From Ixodes scapularis (Eukaryota; Arthropoda; Arachnida; Ixodida; Ixodidae): DNA of 64,000 bases. The notes beneath the pieces are model-generated. The model saw nothing but the letters and a program-made list of their open reading frames with translations, searched no databases and had not been told where the DNA came from. The stretch is from NCBI RefSeq assembly GCF_016920785.2, contig NW_024609846.1, forward strand, positions 105,390,831 to 105,454,830, written 5' to 3'. Made by a program: the position numbers and the translations under genes. Shown piece by piece: positions 43,538 through 55,891 of this stretch. The stretch's first letter is position 1. Each line of letters starts with the position of its first letter.

Positions 43538-43875
43538 TTAAAGGGAAGCTACGGAGCTTCTTGGAAAAAATGAGTTAGAAGTGAATTCTAGTGTATTTTT
43601 ACCCCGTGAACCCGAATACCCAAACCATTTGCTGCGTAAGTCTTGCTAAACGCGAGAAAAACGCGAAAGACAGTCGCTGTCCGTGACGTCATCGACGGCT
43701 CTTTTGGCTGCCCAAGGCTAGGGAGGCGGGGCTTCGGTCCTATTTTGAAATTGCTCGTATGGCTCTCCGGCGCGTCGCATTGAAATACAATTTCGATATC
43801 TGTTAGTCTAAAGGCCAAATGAACGCAATTCAAGCGTTTTTTCTCAAATGTAGAAGTGCCCCATCTTCCCTTTAA
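43538..43875. mobile_element. TTAA-flanked 338 bp MITE
   Basis: TTAA at 43538-43541 and 43872-43875, with ends AGGGAAG and CTTCCCT inside. The design equals that of 29109-30790 (TTAA then AGGGA), with a different interior. Confidence 0.5.
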
Positions 43876-44851
43876 GTGTGAAATCTAGTCTTTCTGTATC
43901 TATTCTTTTCTTTCCGAGCGAAATCCAGTCCCATGTATTTGTCCGTAACGGCCCTAGCAACGGTTTGTTTGGAGCAGTGACGTCACACTTACGGGGCAGC
44001 TCCCATCGCCTGCACCGTGCCTGCGGTTTGCTTCGGTGCACCAAAAGTGGACTACGATCGGCGCACAAAAAAAACTTTCAATTACAACGCACATTCTCAT
44101 CACCGTGAAGGGAAACTGGAAGCAGGGCTTGTACGGCTTTCTGAACCCACGGTGCCATTCTCAGCGTTCGAGCGTACGACGAATGACACACTCGCTTTCC
44201 GAAGACGCACTATGACGACTCGCTCTATACAGCGCCCCCGGCGCGGTGTCGAGAACGTTCGCTACACGCCGACTTTCCACTGATCAGGCACGTGTTGGGC
44301 TCCAAATTTCACCTGTTCGACGGCGATTCAGTGGATGCCGCCGTGTAAATATGAGGTAAACAACCATTGCAACGCGGTTGTCTGCGCGATATTTTCAGGG
44401 CGACGTTCACTAACTGAGGTTCCTGATTACGATGAAAATTACCCCACACCGTGGTTAAAGACAGGAAGCTTAGTAAAAGAAAAAAAGACACAGGGAAATT
44501 ATCGTCTCATTGGCAGAGAGACAGTGGAGACATTTCGTGGCAACGCTACTTCGGTTACACTTCGCTCCATGTATGGAGATAATGTACGCCACCTCCTGCC
44601 CATTATAACCTCCTTACGTACAGTGAAGGCGCCGTGATTCCGTGTTTTTTTGAGAGCATGAAGCCGTCGATAATAAACTCTGAATTAAAACAAGCGCCTT
44701 GACGATACACCATGGCTCTGCTTGATCGACTCCATTGGGCCGTAGCGTTGGCGCCAGTCGGACTTCAGTGAAACGGAGTATACCCGCGTGAACTTCGAAG
44801 GAGCCTGACCCCCACACATAGTTAAATAAAACTCCTTCCTGAAGGTAAGGT
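43876..44851. other. No recognisable gene
   Basis: Anonymous sequence; the short frames here carry no motif that I recognise. An AATAAA is present at about 44671. Confidence 0.35.
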
Positions 44852-45265
44852 GTTGATCCTTGGAGAGGAACCGTTTGCACCTGAACAAGCTCTACACTTG
44901 CGAGCCTCAACTCGTGGAGACGGCAACTGACCTCAGAATGTACGCAGGATACCGAAGAAAGCGCTACGAAGCTGATCCAAGCAGGTATTCGGAGAGCTCG
45001 AAGTCCCCCAGAGTGGCAGCTTTTCTGGGCGCCCGGTTGTTGTTCACTGCAGGGTCGTGGAGGGTATGAGAGTGACTCAAGTAACCGGTAGAGTCAGTGG
45101 ACGGGTGAAACTTGAGCGCAACTAGGCAACGAGTTCTTTGCGTCTGCGTCGAAGCCCTGCCCCCTCATCTGCTCTCTCCTAAAAGTCGTTGTGTGTACGT
45201 TCACAGAGCTGGAAGTTAGTCAGTCCAAATGGGGCATCTGATGACTCTGCTGTAAACTAGAAATA
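44852..45265 (+). repeat. Dispersed repeat, copy 2 (partner at 3119-3600)
   Basis: Direct-orientation homologue of 3119-3600 with similar block structure and scattered differences. It ends just before a SINE body fragment. Confidence 0.6.
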
Positions 45266-45298
45266 CAGCTAGTGCATTACCATCTGCTTGCTCCCTGT

Positions 45299-45345
45299 CA
45301 TGCATCACTACACGACCGCACGCCGGTACAATGACGATCGCTCAC
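45299..45345 (-). mobile_element. SINE body fragment
   Basis: Minus strand GTACCGGCGTGCGGTCGTGT matches the body of the SINE at 5875-6052. The tRNA-like head is absent here. Confidence 0.5.
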
Positions 45346-45409
45346 CCACATATCCCCGCAGGGGCACCTGTAAAGGCAGGTGTTTGGAGAGGGCTGTACG
45401 GACACGAGA

Positions 45410-48400
45410 ACGCACGACACGAGAGCGCCGACGAGAGACCGCGCGACAGGAGAGCGCCGCGACACGAGAGCGCACGACAGCAGAGCGCCGCGACACCAAA
45501 GCGCCGTGACACCAGAGCGCACGATGGAAGAGCGTCGCGACACCAGAGCACACGACAGCAGAGCGCCGCGACACCAAAGCGCCGCGACACCAGAGCGCCG
45601 CGACACCAGAGCGCACGATGGAAGAGCGCCGCGACACGAGAGCGCACGACAGCAGAGCGCCGCGACACCTTTAGCGCCGCGACACCAGAGCGCACGATAG
45701 AAGAGCGCCGCGACACGAGAGCGCACGACAGCAGTGCGCCGCGACACCAGAGCGCCGCGACACCAGAGCGCACGATGGAAGAGCGCCGCGACACGAGAGC
45801 GCACGACAGCAGAGTGCCGCGACACCAAAGCGCCGCGACACCAGAGCGACGCGACACCAGAGCGCCGCGACACCAGAGCGCACGATGGAAGAGCGCCGCG
45901 ACACGAGAGCGCACGACAGCAGAGTGCCGCGACACCAAAGCGCCGCGACACCAGAGCGCCGCGACACCAGAGCGACGCGACACCAGAGCGCCGCGACACC
46001 AGAGCGCACGATGGAAGAGCGCCGCGACACGAGAGCGCACGACAGCAGAGCGCCGCGACACCAGAGCGCACGATGGAAGAGCGCCGCGACAGCAGAGCGC
46101 CGCGACACCAGAGCGCACGATGGAAGAGCGCCGCGACACGAGAGCGCACGACAGCCGAGCGCCGCGACACCAAAGCGCCGCGACACCAGAGCGCCGCGAC
46201 ACCAGAGCGACGCGACACCAGAGCGCCGCGACACCAGAGCGCACGATGGAAGAGCGCCGCGACACGAGAGCGCATGACAGCAGAGTGCCGCGACACCAAA
46301 GCGCCGCGACACCAGAGCGCCGCGACACCAGAGCGACGCGACACCAGAGCGCCGCGACACCAGAGCGCACGATGGAAGAGCGCCGCGACACGAGAGCGCA
46401 CGACAGCAGAGCGCCGCGACACCAGAGCGCACGATGGAAGAGCGCCGCGACACGAGAGCGCACGACAGCAGTGCGCCGCGACACCAGAGCGCACGATGGA
46501 AGAGCGCCGCGACAGCAGAGCGCCGCGACACGAGAGCGCACGACAGCAGAGCGCCGCGACACCAGAGCGCACGATGGAAGAGCGCCGCGACACGAGAGCG
46601 CACGACAGCAGAGCGCCGCGACACCAGAGCGCCGCGACACCAGAGCGCACGATGGAAGAGCGCCGCGACACGAGAGCGCACGACAGCAGAGCGCCGCGAC
46701 ACCAGAGCGCCGCGACACCAGAGCGCACGATGGAAGAGCGCCGCGACACGAGAGCGCACGACAGCAGAGCGCCGCGACACCAGAGCGCACGATGGAAGAG
46801 CGCCGCGACACGAGAGCGCACGACAGCAGAGCGCCGCGACACCAGAGCGCCGCGACACCAGAGCGCACGATGGAAGAGCGCCGCGACACGAGAGCGCACG
46901 ACAGCAGAGCGCCGCGACACCAGAGCGCCGCGACACCAGAGCGCACGATGGAAGAGCGCCGCGACACGAGAGCGCACGACAGCAGTGCGCCGCGACACCA
47001 GAGCGCACGATGGAAGAGCGCCGCGACAGCAGAGCGCCGCGACACGAGAGCGCACGACAGCAGAGCGCCGCGACACCAGAGCGCACGATGGAAGAGCGCC
47101 GCGACACGAGAGCGCACGACAGCAGAGCGCCGCGACACCAGAGCGCCGCGACACCAGAGCGCACGATGGAAGAGCGCCGCGACACGAGAGCGCACGACAG
47201 CAGAGCGCCGCGACACCAGAGCGCACGATGGAAGAGCGCCGCGACAGCAGAGCGCCGCGACACCAGAGCGCCGCGACACCAGAGCGCACGACAGCAGAGC
47301 GCCGCGACACCAGAGCGCACGATGGAAGAGCGCCGCGACACGAGAGCGCACGACAGCAGAGCGCCGCGACACCAGAGCGCACGATGGAAGAGCGCCGCGA
47401 CAGCAGAGCGCCGCGACAGCAGAGCGCCGCGACACGAGAGCGCACGACAGCAGAGCGCCGCGACACCAGAGCGCACGATGGAAGAGCGCCGCGACAGCAG
47501 AGCGCCGCGACAGCAGAGCGCCGCGACACCAGAGCGCACGACAGCAGAGCGCCGCGACACCAGAGCGCACGATGGAAGAGCGCCGCGACAGCAGAGCGCC
47601 GCGACAGCAGAGCGCCGCGACACGAGAGCGCACGACAGCAGAGCGCCGCGACACCAGAGCGCACGATGGAAGAGCGCCGCGACACGAGAGCGCACGACAG
47701 CAGAGCGCCGCGACACCAGAGCGCCGCGACACCAGAGCGCACGATGGAAGAGCGCCGCGACACGAGAGCGCACGACAGCAGAGCGCCGCGACACCAGAGC
47801 GCACGATGGAAGAGCGCCGCGACAGCAGAGCGCCGCGACACCAGAGCGCACGATGGAAGAGCGCCGCGACACGAGAGCGCACGACAGCAGTGCGCCGCGA
47901 CACCAGAGCGCCGCGACACCAGAGCGCACGATGGAAGAGCGCCGCGACAGCAGAGCGCCGCGACACCAGAGCGCACGATGGAAGAGCGCCGCGACACCAG
48001 AGCGCCGCGACACCAGAGCGCACGATGGAAGAGCGCCGCGACAGCAGAGCGCCGCGACACCAGAGCGCACGATGGAAGAGCGCCGCGACACGAGAGCGCA
48101 CGACAGCAGAGCGCCGCGACACCAGAGCGCCGCGACACCAGAGCGCACGATGGAAGAGCGCCGCGACAGCAGAGCGCCGCGACACCAGAGCGCACGATGG
48201 AAGAGCGCCGCGACAGCAGAGCGCCGCGACACCAGAGCGCACGATGGAAGAGCGCCGCGACACCAGAGCGCACGATGGAAGAGCGCCGCGACACGACAGC
48301 GCACGACAGCAGAGCGCCGCGACACCAGAGCGCACGATAGAAGAGCGCGGCGACACGAGAGCGCACGACAGCAGAGCGCCGCGACACCAGAGCGCCGCGA

Positions 48401-51400
48401 CACCAGAGCGCACGATGGAAGAGCGCCGCGACACGAGAGCGCACGAAAGCAGAGCGCCGCGACACCAGAGCGCACGATGGAAGAGCGCCGCGACAGCAGA
48501 GCGCCGCGACACCAGAGCGCACGATGGAAGAGCGCCGCGACACGAGAGCGCACGACAGCAGTGCGCCGCGACACCAGAGCGCACGATGGAAGAGCGCCGC
48601 GACACGAGAGCGCACGAAAGCAGAGCGCCGCGACACCAGAGCGCACGATGGAAGAGCGCCGCGACACGACAGCGCACGACAGCAGAGCGCCGCGACACCA
48701 GAGCGCACGATAGAAGAGCGCGGCGACACGAGAGCGCACGACAGCAGAGCGCCGCGACACCAGAGCGCCGCGACACCAGAGCGCACGATGGAAGAGCGCC
48801 GCGACACGAGAGCGCACGAAAGCAGAGCGCCGCGACACCAGAGCGCACGATGGAAGAGCGCCGCGACACGAGAGCGCACGAAAGCAGAGCGCCGCGACAC
48901 CAGAGCGCACGATGGAAGAGCGCCGCGACACGAGAGCGCACGACAGCAGTGCGCCGCGACACCAGAGCGCACGATGGAAGAGCGCCGCGACACGAGAGCG
49001 CACGACAGCAGAGCGCCGCGACACCAGAGCGCACGATGGAAGAGCGCCGCGACAGCAGAGCGCCGCGACACCAGAGCGCCGCGACACCAGAGCGCACGAC
49101 AGCAGAGCGCCGCGACACCAGAGCGCACGATGGAAGAGCGCCGCGACACGAGAGCGCACGACAGCAGAGCGCCGCGACACCAGAGCGCACGATGGAAGAG
49201 CGCCGCGACAGCAGAGCGCCGCGACAGCAGAGCGCCGCGACACGAGAGCGCACGACAGCAGAGCGCCGCGACACCAGAGCGCACGATGGAAGAGCGCCGC
49301 GACAGCAGAGCGCCGCGACAGCAGAGCGCCGCGACACCAGAGCGCACGACAGCAGAGCGCCGCGACACCAGAGCGCACGATGGAAGAGCGCCGCGACAGC
49401 AGAGCGCCGCGACAGCAGAGCGCCGCGACACGAGAGCGCACGACAGCAGAGCGCCGCGACACCAGAGCGCACGATGGAAGAGCGCCGCGACACGAGAGCG
49501 CACGACAGCAGAGCGCCGCGACACCAGAGCGCCGCGACACCAGAGCGCACGATGGAAGAGCGCCGCGACACGAGAGCGCACGACAGCAGAGCGCCGCGAC
49601 ACCAGAGCGCACGATGGAAGAGCGCCGCGACAGCAGAGCGCCGCGACACCAGAGCGCCGCGACACCAGAGTGCACGATGGAAGAGCGCCGCGACAGCAGA
49701 GCGCCGCGACACCAGAGCGCACGATGGAAGAGCGCCGCGACAGCAGAGCGCCGCGACACCAGAGCGCCGCGACACCAGAGCGCACGATGGAAGAGCGCCG
49801 CGACACCAGAGCGCCGCGACACCAGAGCGCACGATGGAAGAGCGCCGCGACACGACAGCGCACGACAGCAGAGCGCCGCGACACCAGAGCGCACGATAGA
49901 AGAGCGCGGCGACACGAGAGCGCACGACAGCAGAGCGCCGCGACACCAGAGCGCCGCGACACCAGAGCGCACGATGGAAGAGCGCCGCGACACGAGAGCG
50001 CACGAAAGCAGAGCGCCGCGACACCAGAGCGCACGATGGAAGAGCGCCGCGACAGCAGAGCGCCGCGACACCAGAGCGCACGATGGAAGAGCGCCGCGAC
50101 ACGAGAGCGCACGACAGCAGTGCGCCGCGACACCAGAGCGCACGATGGAAGAGCGCCGCGACACGAGAGCGCACGAAAGCAGAGCGCCGCGACACCAGAG
50201 CGCACGATGGAAGAGCGCCGCGACACGACAGCGCACGACAGCAGAGCGCCGCGACACCAGAGCGCACGATAGAAGAGCGCGGCGACACGAGAGCGCACGA
50301 CAGCAGAGCGCCGCGACACCAGAGCGCCGCGACACCAGAGCGCACGATGGAAGAGCGCCGCGACACGAGAGCGCACGAAAGCAGAGCGCCGCGACACCAG
50401 AGCGCACGATGGAAGAGCGCCGCGACACGAGAGCGCACGAAAGCAGAGCGCCGCGACACCAGAGCGCACGATGGAAGAGCGCCGCGACACGAGAGCGCAC
50501 GACAGCAGTGCGCCGCGACACCAGAGCGCACGATGGAAGAGCGCCGCGACACGAGAGCGCACGAAAGCAGAGCGCCGCGACACCAGAGCGCACGATAGAA
50601 GAGCGCCGCGACACGAGAGCGCACGATGGAAGAGCGCCGCGACACGAGAGCGCACGACAGCAGAGCGCCGCGACACCAGAGCGCCGCGACACCAGAGCGC
50701 ACGATGGAAGAGCGCCGCGACAGCAGAGCGCCGCGACACCAGAGCGCCGCGACACCAGAGCGCACGATGGAAGAGCGCCGCGACACGAGAGCGCACGACA
50801 GCAGAGCGCCGCGACACCAGAGCGCACGATAGAAGAGCGCGGCGACACGAGAGCGCACGACAGCAGAGCGCCGCGACACCAGAGCGCCGCGACACCAGAG
50901 CGCACGATGGAAGAGCGCCGCGACACGAGAGCGCACGATGGAAGAGCGCCGCGACAGCAGAGCGCCGCGACACCAGAGCGCACGATGGAAGAGCGCCGCG
51001 ACACGAGAGCGCACGAAAGCAGAGCGCCGCGACACCAGAGCGCACGATGGAAGAGCGCCGCGACAGCAGTGCGCCGCGACACCAGAGCGCACGATGGAAG
51101 AGCGCCGCGACACGAGAGCGCACGAAAGCAGAGCGCCGCGACACCAGAGCGCACGATAGAAGAGCGCCGCGACACGAGAGCGCACGATGGAAGAGCGCCG
51201 CGACACGAGAGCGCACGACAGCAGAGCGCCGCGACACCAGAGCGCCGCGACACCAGAGCGCACGATGGAAGAGCGCCGCGACAGCAGAGCGCCGCGACAC
51301 CAGAGCGCCGCGACACCAGAGCGCACGATGGAAGAGCGCCGCGACACGAGAGCGCACGACAGCAGAGCGCCGCGACACCAGAGCGCACGATAGAAGAGCG

Positions 51401-52024
51401 CGGCGACACGAGAGCGCACGACAGCAGAGCGCCGCGACACCAGAGCGCCGCGACACCAGAGCGCACGATGGAAGAGCGCCGCGACACGAGAGCGCACGAA
51501 AGCAGAGCGCCGCGACACCAGAGCGCACGATGGAAGAGCGCCGCGACAGCAGAGCGCCGCGACACCAGAGCGCACGATGGAAGAGCGCCGCGACACGAGA
51601 GCGCACGACAGCAGTGCGCCGCGACACCAGAGCGCACGATGGAAGAGCGCCGCGACACGAGAGCGCACGAAAGCAGAGCGCCGCGACACCAGAGCGCACG
51701 ATGGAAGAGCGCCGCGACACGAGAGCGCACGACAGCAGTGCGCCGCGACACCAGAGCGCACGATGGAAGAGCGCCGCGACACGAGAGCGCACGACAGCAG
51801 AGCGCCGCGACACCAGAGCGCACGATGGAAGAGCGCCGCGACACGAGAGCGCACGACAGCAGTGCGCCGCGACACCAGAGCGCACGATGGAAGAGCGCCG
51901 CGACACGAGAGCGCACGACAGCAGAGCGCCGCGACACCAAAGCGCCGCGACACCAAAGCGCCGCGACACCAGAGCGCCGCGACACCAGAGCGCACGATGG
52001 AAGAGCGTCGCGACACCAGAGCGC
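45410..52024. repeat. 6.6 kb CpG-rich satellite of 15/16-bp monomers
   Basis: Alternating monomers GCGCCGCGACACCAGA (16), GCGCACGATGGAAGA (15), GCGCCGCGACACGAGA (16) and GCGCACGACAGCAGA (15) form a 62-bp higher unit; monomers are often dropped or doubled. Variants are clustered: GCGACGCGACACC near the left end, CACGAAAGCAGA and GATAGAAGAGCGCGGCG only right of about 48.3 kb. Larger blocks are duplicated: a 373-bp block at 48291 and 48664 recurs 1559 bp later (49850, 50223), and an identical stretch starts at 50626 and 51187 (561 bp apart). The unit has no stop codon in most frames, so long frames appear on both strands (up to 2266 codons on the minus strand). Because 62 is not a multiple of 3 and at least three minus frames are open, I consider them non-coding. 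Confidence 0.95.
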
Positions 52025-52120
52025 GTGCCATTACAGAGCGCGTCAGGAGAGCGCATGTGCGCGCCTTGGGAAGGATCGATGTTTGAGTCTTCAAACATAT
52101 TTTCTCGGTTCGAACGCTTT
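52025..52120 (+). repeat. Right flank of the satellite family
   Basis: GAGCGCGTGCCATTACAGAGC to TTTTCTCGG is homologous, inverted, to 52690-52790. It defines the unique right end of the satellite-bearing element. Confidence 0.6.
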
Positions 52121-52379
52121 ACGTCATTTTAATAGTTGACTACGCTGACCTGTGGGAAGTCTAAAAAATACAATTTTCGCAAACTCGAAGTGAAGAAGCA
52201 AGACACAAAAGTTTCGGAAATATAGCTGTTTATCAATTGCCGTTCCATAATAACAAAAAAAAATTAATGATTGAATGATTGCGCGAAACTGCGGAGGTAG
52301 TCTAGCAAGCACCTTTGGTCGTTCTCTTCAACTAGGTTGCTCAGATTCTTCGCTACGCGAACGTAGGTGGCATTGCCGC

Positions 52380-52646
52380 TCCTTTAAGGCCCTCCACGAA
52401 GTACATCCGCCAGCTTCTGCTCTGTCAAGCTCTGCTCTCTTTGGAAGGCGGCCACTAGCTTGTACGTGTCTTCTGGAATGCATTGTGCCAGGGCTCCACT
52501 AGATTGTTGGTCCACATTTTACCGTATATTGGTATACCTCCAATGTTTACCAACATTGAACAGCAGATATCGAAGACAATATCCGCAAAGCACAAAGCCC
52601 AACGTAAAAAAATATCGTTTTGATAAAAGAAAATTCCGCCCTGCAT
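52380..52646 (-). pseudogene. MULE-like transposase C-terminal fragment
   Basis: On the minus strand MWTNNLVEPWHNAF is followed, after a frameshift, by YKLVAAFQREQSLTEQKLAD. This matches the TNNxxExWHxxF ... LQxEQSLxExK region near the end of MULE-type transposases and related FLYWCH proteins. Only about 70 residues remain. Confidence 0.5.
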
Positions 52647-52689
52647 GTTGCATATAATTTACACTATATTGGGCAACTTAGTGCAAAAA

Positions 52690-52900
52690 ACTGCGCTATC
52701 CGAAAAAAACATGTGTTTGAAGAATCAAAAACCGATCATTCCCAATGCGCGCACAGACGCTGTCGTGACGCGCGCTCTAATGGCACGCGCTCTCGTGTCG
52801 CGGCGCTCTCCCGTCGTGCGCTCTCCGTCAACGCTCTCGTGTCGTGCGCTCTCGTGGCGCCCTTCCTTTGGAGAGTGGCGTCTCCACAGACCCCGAGCCA
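52690..52900 (-). repeat. Collapsed inverted copy of the satellite family
   Basis: Read on the minus strand it has the same left flank (CACGAGAGCGCACGACACGAGAG), five or six monomers only, and the same right flank (GCGCGTGCCATTAGAGCGCG, then TTCTTCAAACACATG) as the big array. It shows the family without expansion. Confidence 0.65.
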
Positions 52901-53416
52901 TGCGGGTTCGCCCGCCCACGTCTGGCTGTGCGTGGCTTTCCCGTGTCCGGGGAAAAGGGAATCCTGGTGGTGTAGCGGAGCCCGGGGTAGATCTGGGCCC
53001 TTCGGGGCCCCCGGGGGAGGCAATACACCCCTTCGGCTCCCGCTTCTCGTAGACGGGAGTCCTGGTAAGGCCCGGCCAGGATGATTCAGTCTAGTCGCCT
53101 TTTCTTCTACTATCCCCTCCGATCTTTCACTTTTACCTTTCCTGTTAATTTACTTCTCTTTCATTTCTCTTACTCCCTTTTCACCCCTCTTTGGCGGCAA
53201 GGGCTAATCTTGGGTGGCAATGGACCTCTGTCTTGACCACGGTATTTCTTCCACCGTGGTCTTGACCCACACTTGGGTATAGTTTCCCGGCAGCACGGTT
53301 AGCATAACGTATCCAGCCAAGCCCTTTTTGTCATGGTGCGTTACCTAACCCCTTGTTGGGCTCAGTGGTGGGCGGTGCACTCCGGATTCTGAACACTCTT
53401 TGCCCTCTTACGGCAC

Positions 53417-53502
53417 CCCACCCCTCCAAACCCCGTTCAGGGGTTTGGAGGGGTGGGTTGCCCGTTCTTGGGGGCAACGCCTTAAAAGGCGTTGCCCCCA
53501 AG
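53417..53502. repeat. Two strong hairpins in the LINE 5' UTR
   Basis: 53417-53434 pairs with 53440-53457 (CCCACCCCTCCAAACCCC, 18 bp, 5-base loop). 53467-53483 pairs with 53486-53502 (CTTGGGGGCAACGCCTT, 17 bp, 2-base gap). They stand directly before the ORF1 remnant. Confidence 0.75.
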
Positions 53503-53505
53503 AAG

Positions 53506-54853
53506 AAGCCATCGGCCAAGAACGTGAAGTAGAAATATTTACGAAGTTTTTCATCGTTCATTCGCCGGATGAACAAAAACCTGTTTCGAAGCTGTCACTT
53601 TTTATTGTAGCAAAGGCGCTAGAAAACCTTGTAGGGTTTTCATAGAAAAATAAACAGCAGCACACTGGAGACCTCGTGGGAGTTAACACCAAAAAACAAA
53701 GTGATGCACTCCTTAAACTGACTACCATCGCTGACATGAAAGTGCCGGTGAGCCCTCATCGCACACTAAATACTGTCAGTTGAGTCCTCTCCGAGGACGA
53801 CCTCTTGCACACTTGTGAGGAAGAACTCCTCAAGGTGCTCCAAGGTGCCGGTGTTGTCGCCCTAAACCCCTTATGTTTAGGAAAGATGGCGGACAAATCC
53901 CTTCGAGACATGTTATCCTGACTTTTGAAAGGCACACTCTCCCTGAGACAATCAAGGCAGGATACTTGAACTGCCGCATCCGCCCTTACGTCCCCAACCC
54001 CCGCGGTGCTTTCGTTGCCAGCGTTTTGGTCATGGAACACACAACTGTCGAGGGAAGGAGACGTGTGCGAAGTGCGATAGTCAAGGTCACGTTTCCGATA
54101 CTTGCGAGGCGGCTGTGGCCCACTGCTTAAGTTGCGGTGGACCACATCCTGCTTATTATCGTGCATGTCCCTCTTGGAAGCTAAAAAAGTACATTTTTAC
54201 CATCAAAGTAAAGGAAAACATACCGTAACCAGAAGCCAAGAAGCGGTTCTCCTTTCTGTCAAAGGGGAGTTTTGCCGAGGTGGTGCGCAGGGGCCCTGCA
54301 CCACGCTCGGAGTCGAAGGCCACCCAGGTCTCTCCCGAGATCTTGGCGGCCGACTTCAGGGCCCCAGCTCTCCGACAGGGGCAGCAGCTGCTTCCTCCAG
54401 CCCCTGGTGGCAGCACGCGTGCTGCTCCTCCTTCCAAGGACAGGCCGGCAGCAGCCGCGCCTGCCCTCTCTCCTAGGTCCCCCCTCTGGGGAGACGGAGC
54501 GAGCTTCTCGCTCTTGCTCGCTAGAGAGGACCCTCCTACCGAAGGAGCAGCATGGTGCCCATGCAGCTCCCCTGAAAGGAGAGGACCAGACGAGCTCAGG
54601 CGACCCGTCGGCCAGTTCGTCAGCAACCCTTCGAGCCGGTCGTGGTCGGGGTTTGCCCCCCACCCCCCCCCTCCCCCGCACACCTGGCCGGACAAGTGTT
54701 GTTTTAAAAGCAACGAATACTTCTCAGGAGGTGCAGATGTCGACAGATGCTGACACTCTGTCCAATCCTGGGTCCGACCAGGACAATATGGAGTGGGAAA
54801 CGCCCGCCGTTAAAATGAAAAAAAATAAGAAGCCTGTAGTCCCACCCAAATGA
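53506..54853 (+). pseudogene. LINE ORF1, gag-like protein with three CCHC knuckles
   Basis: Fragments in order: FFIVHSPDEQKPVSKLS and LENLVG, NTKKQSDALLKLTTIADMKV, VILTFERHTLPETIKAG, RPYVPNPR. After a frameshift come the zinc knuckles CQRFGHGTHNC, CAKCDSQGHVSDTC and CLSCGGPHPAYYRAC (about 54010-54175). The C-terminal third is low-complexity, Pro/Ser/Arg-rich, and ends MKKNKKPVVPPK at 54853. ORF1 proteins coat LINE RNA. Several stops and frameshifts are present (for example the TAG after LVGFS, TGA after NTVS). Confidence 0.8.
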
Positions 54854-54948
54854 TGATCACAATGTTTTCCACCTAGTTTGTGTTGACTCTAGTCTTACTT
54901 ATTTTACAAGGTTTATTTTTCAGTTGCATATTTACATACCTTTTATAG

Positions 54949-55891
54949 ATGACTAAGTTATATTTTATGCAATGGAACTGTGGCGGTATTTTAAGAAATA
55001 TTGATGATGTCAATTATTTCATGGATGAGCTTCGGCCCATAGCTCTCGCTTTGCAAGAAACCCATCTTCACTCTAATTCTTTTAACATTTTTTTAAGACG
55101 TCATCGGGTTTTTAGAAAAGATCGCCCCTCTTCCACCCTTCTGGTGGTGTTGCAGTGGTCGTGCAGAGTGAAGTTACTTGCTCTCAAGTTCCCCTCTGCA
55201 CGCCACTGGAAGCTGTTGCAGTACGTCTCCTTCTGGATCACCTTATAACAACTGTTTCTTTATAGTTACCACCTAACGTTCCTTTAAACCTTCAAAAGCT
55301 GCAGGGACTTATAGGACAGCTCCCGCAACTTTTTTTTAAATTTTGGGTGATTTTAACGCTTATCCTATGTGGGGTAGTACCCGTCAAGACTCCCTTGGTG
55401 GTGTGATTGAAAGTGTTTTATTGTCCTCGGGGCTGTGCCTTCTTAAGGGGAGAGAGACAACCTTTTTTAGTGCGGCACACAACTCATTCACATCGATTGA
55501 TATTTCTATTGCTTCACCTTCATTACTTCCTTGCTTCTCCTGGAAGGTTCTTCATAGCCCTTTTGGGAGTGATCATTATCCAGTTGTTTTAGAGAGTGCC
55601 GTTTCATTGCCTAATTGTTTAAATCGGGTCTCTAGGTGGATGTTGGACAAGGCAGACTGGGTGCTTTTTAATCTTCACTCCACTTTAGATCCTTCGCTTC
55701 TTTCTTTTATGTCCCCTGAGAACGCTACACTTTATTTTACTGAGCAGATACTAAAGGCAGCTGAGCAGTCCATTCCACAAACATCTGGTAATATACCCAG
55801 AAAATGTAAACCTAGGTGGAATAAGGAGCGTGCCACAACCCGGGCGGACCGAAATAGGGCGTGGGGCAGATTTCGCAGATACCCCACTTCA
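54949..55891 (+). pseudogene. LINE ORF2, endonuclease domain
   Basis: Starts MTKLYFMQWNCGGI with the N (metal-binding) motif; ALALQETHL holds the catalytic Glu. A frame break lies at about 55140-55345. GDFNAYPMWG and GSDHYPVV then supply the remaining catalytic motifs. Such enzymes nick target DNA to prime reverse transcription. The frame continues to YPTS at 55891, where the foldback element is inserted, and resumes in phase at 59012 as KNLVEF. Confidence 0.85.

Noticed and set aside
45410..52024. CRISPR-like regular array
   Set aside because: There are no unique spacers; the monomers are contiguous and the context is eukaryotic.
45298..52098. Minus-strand ORF of 2266 codons and sister frames of 2250 and 2104 codons (plus-strand up to 1522)
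   Set aside because: They are reading frames through a satellite whose unit lacks stop codons. At least three frames on one strand are open at once and the 62-bp unit does not preserve frame.
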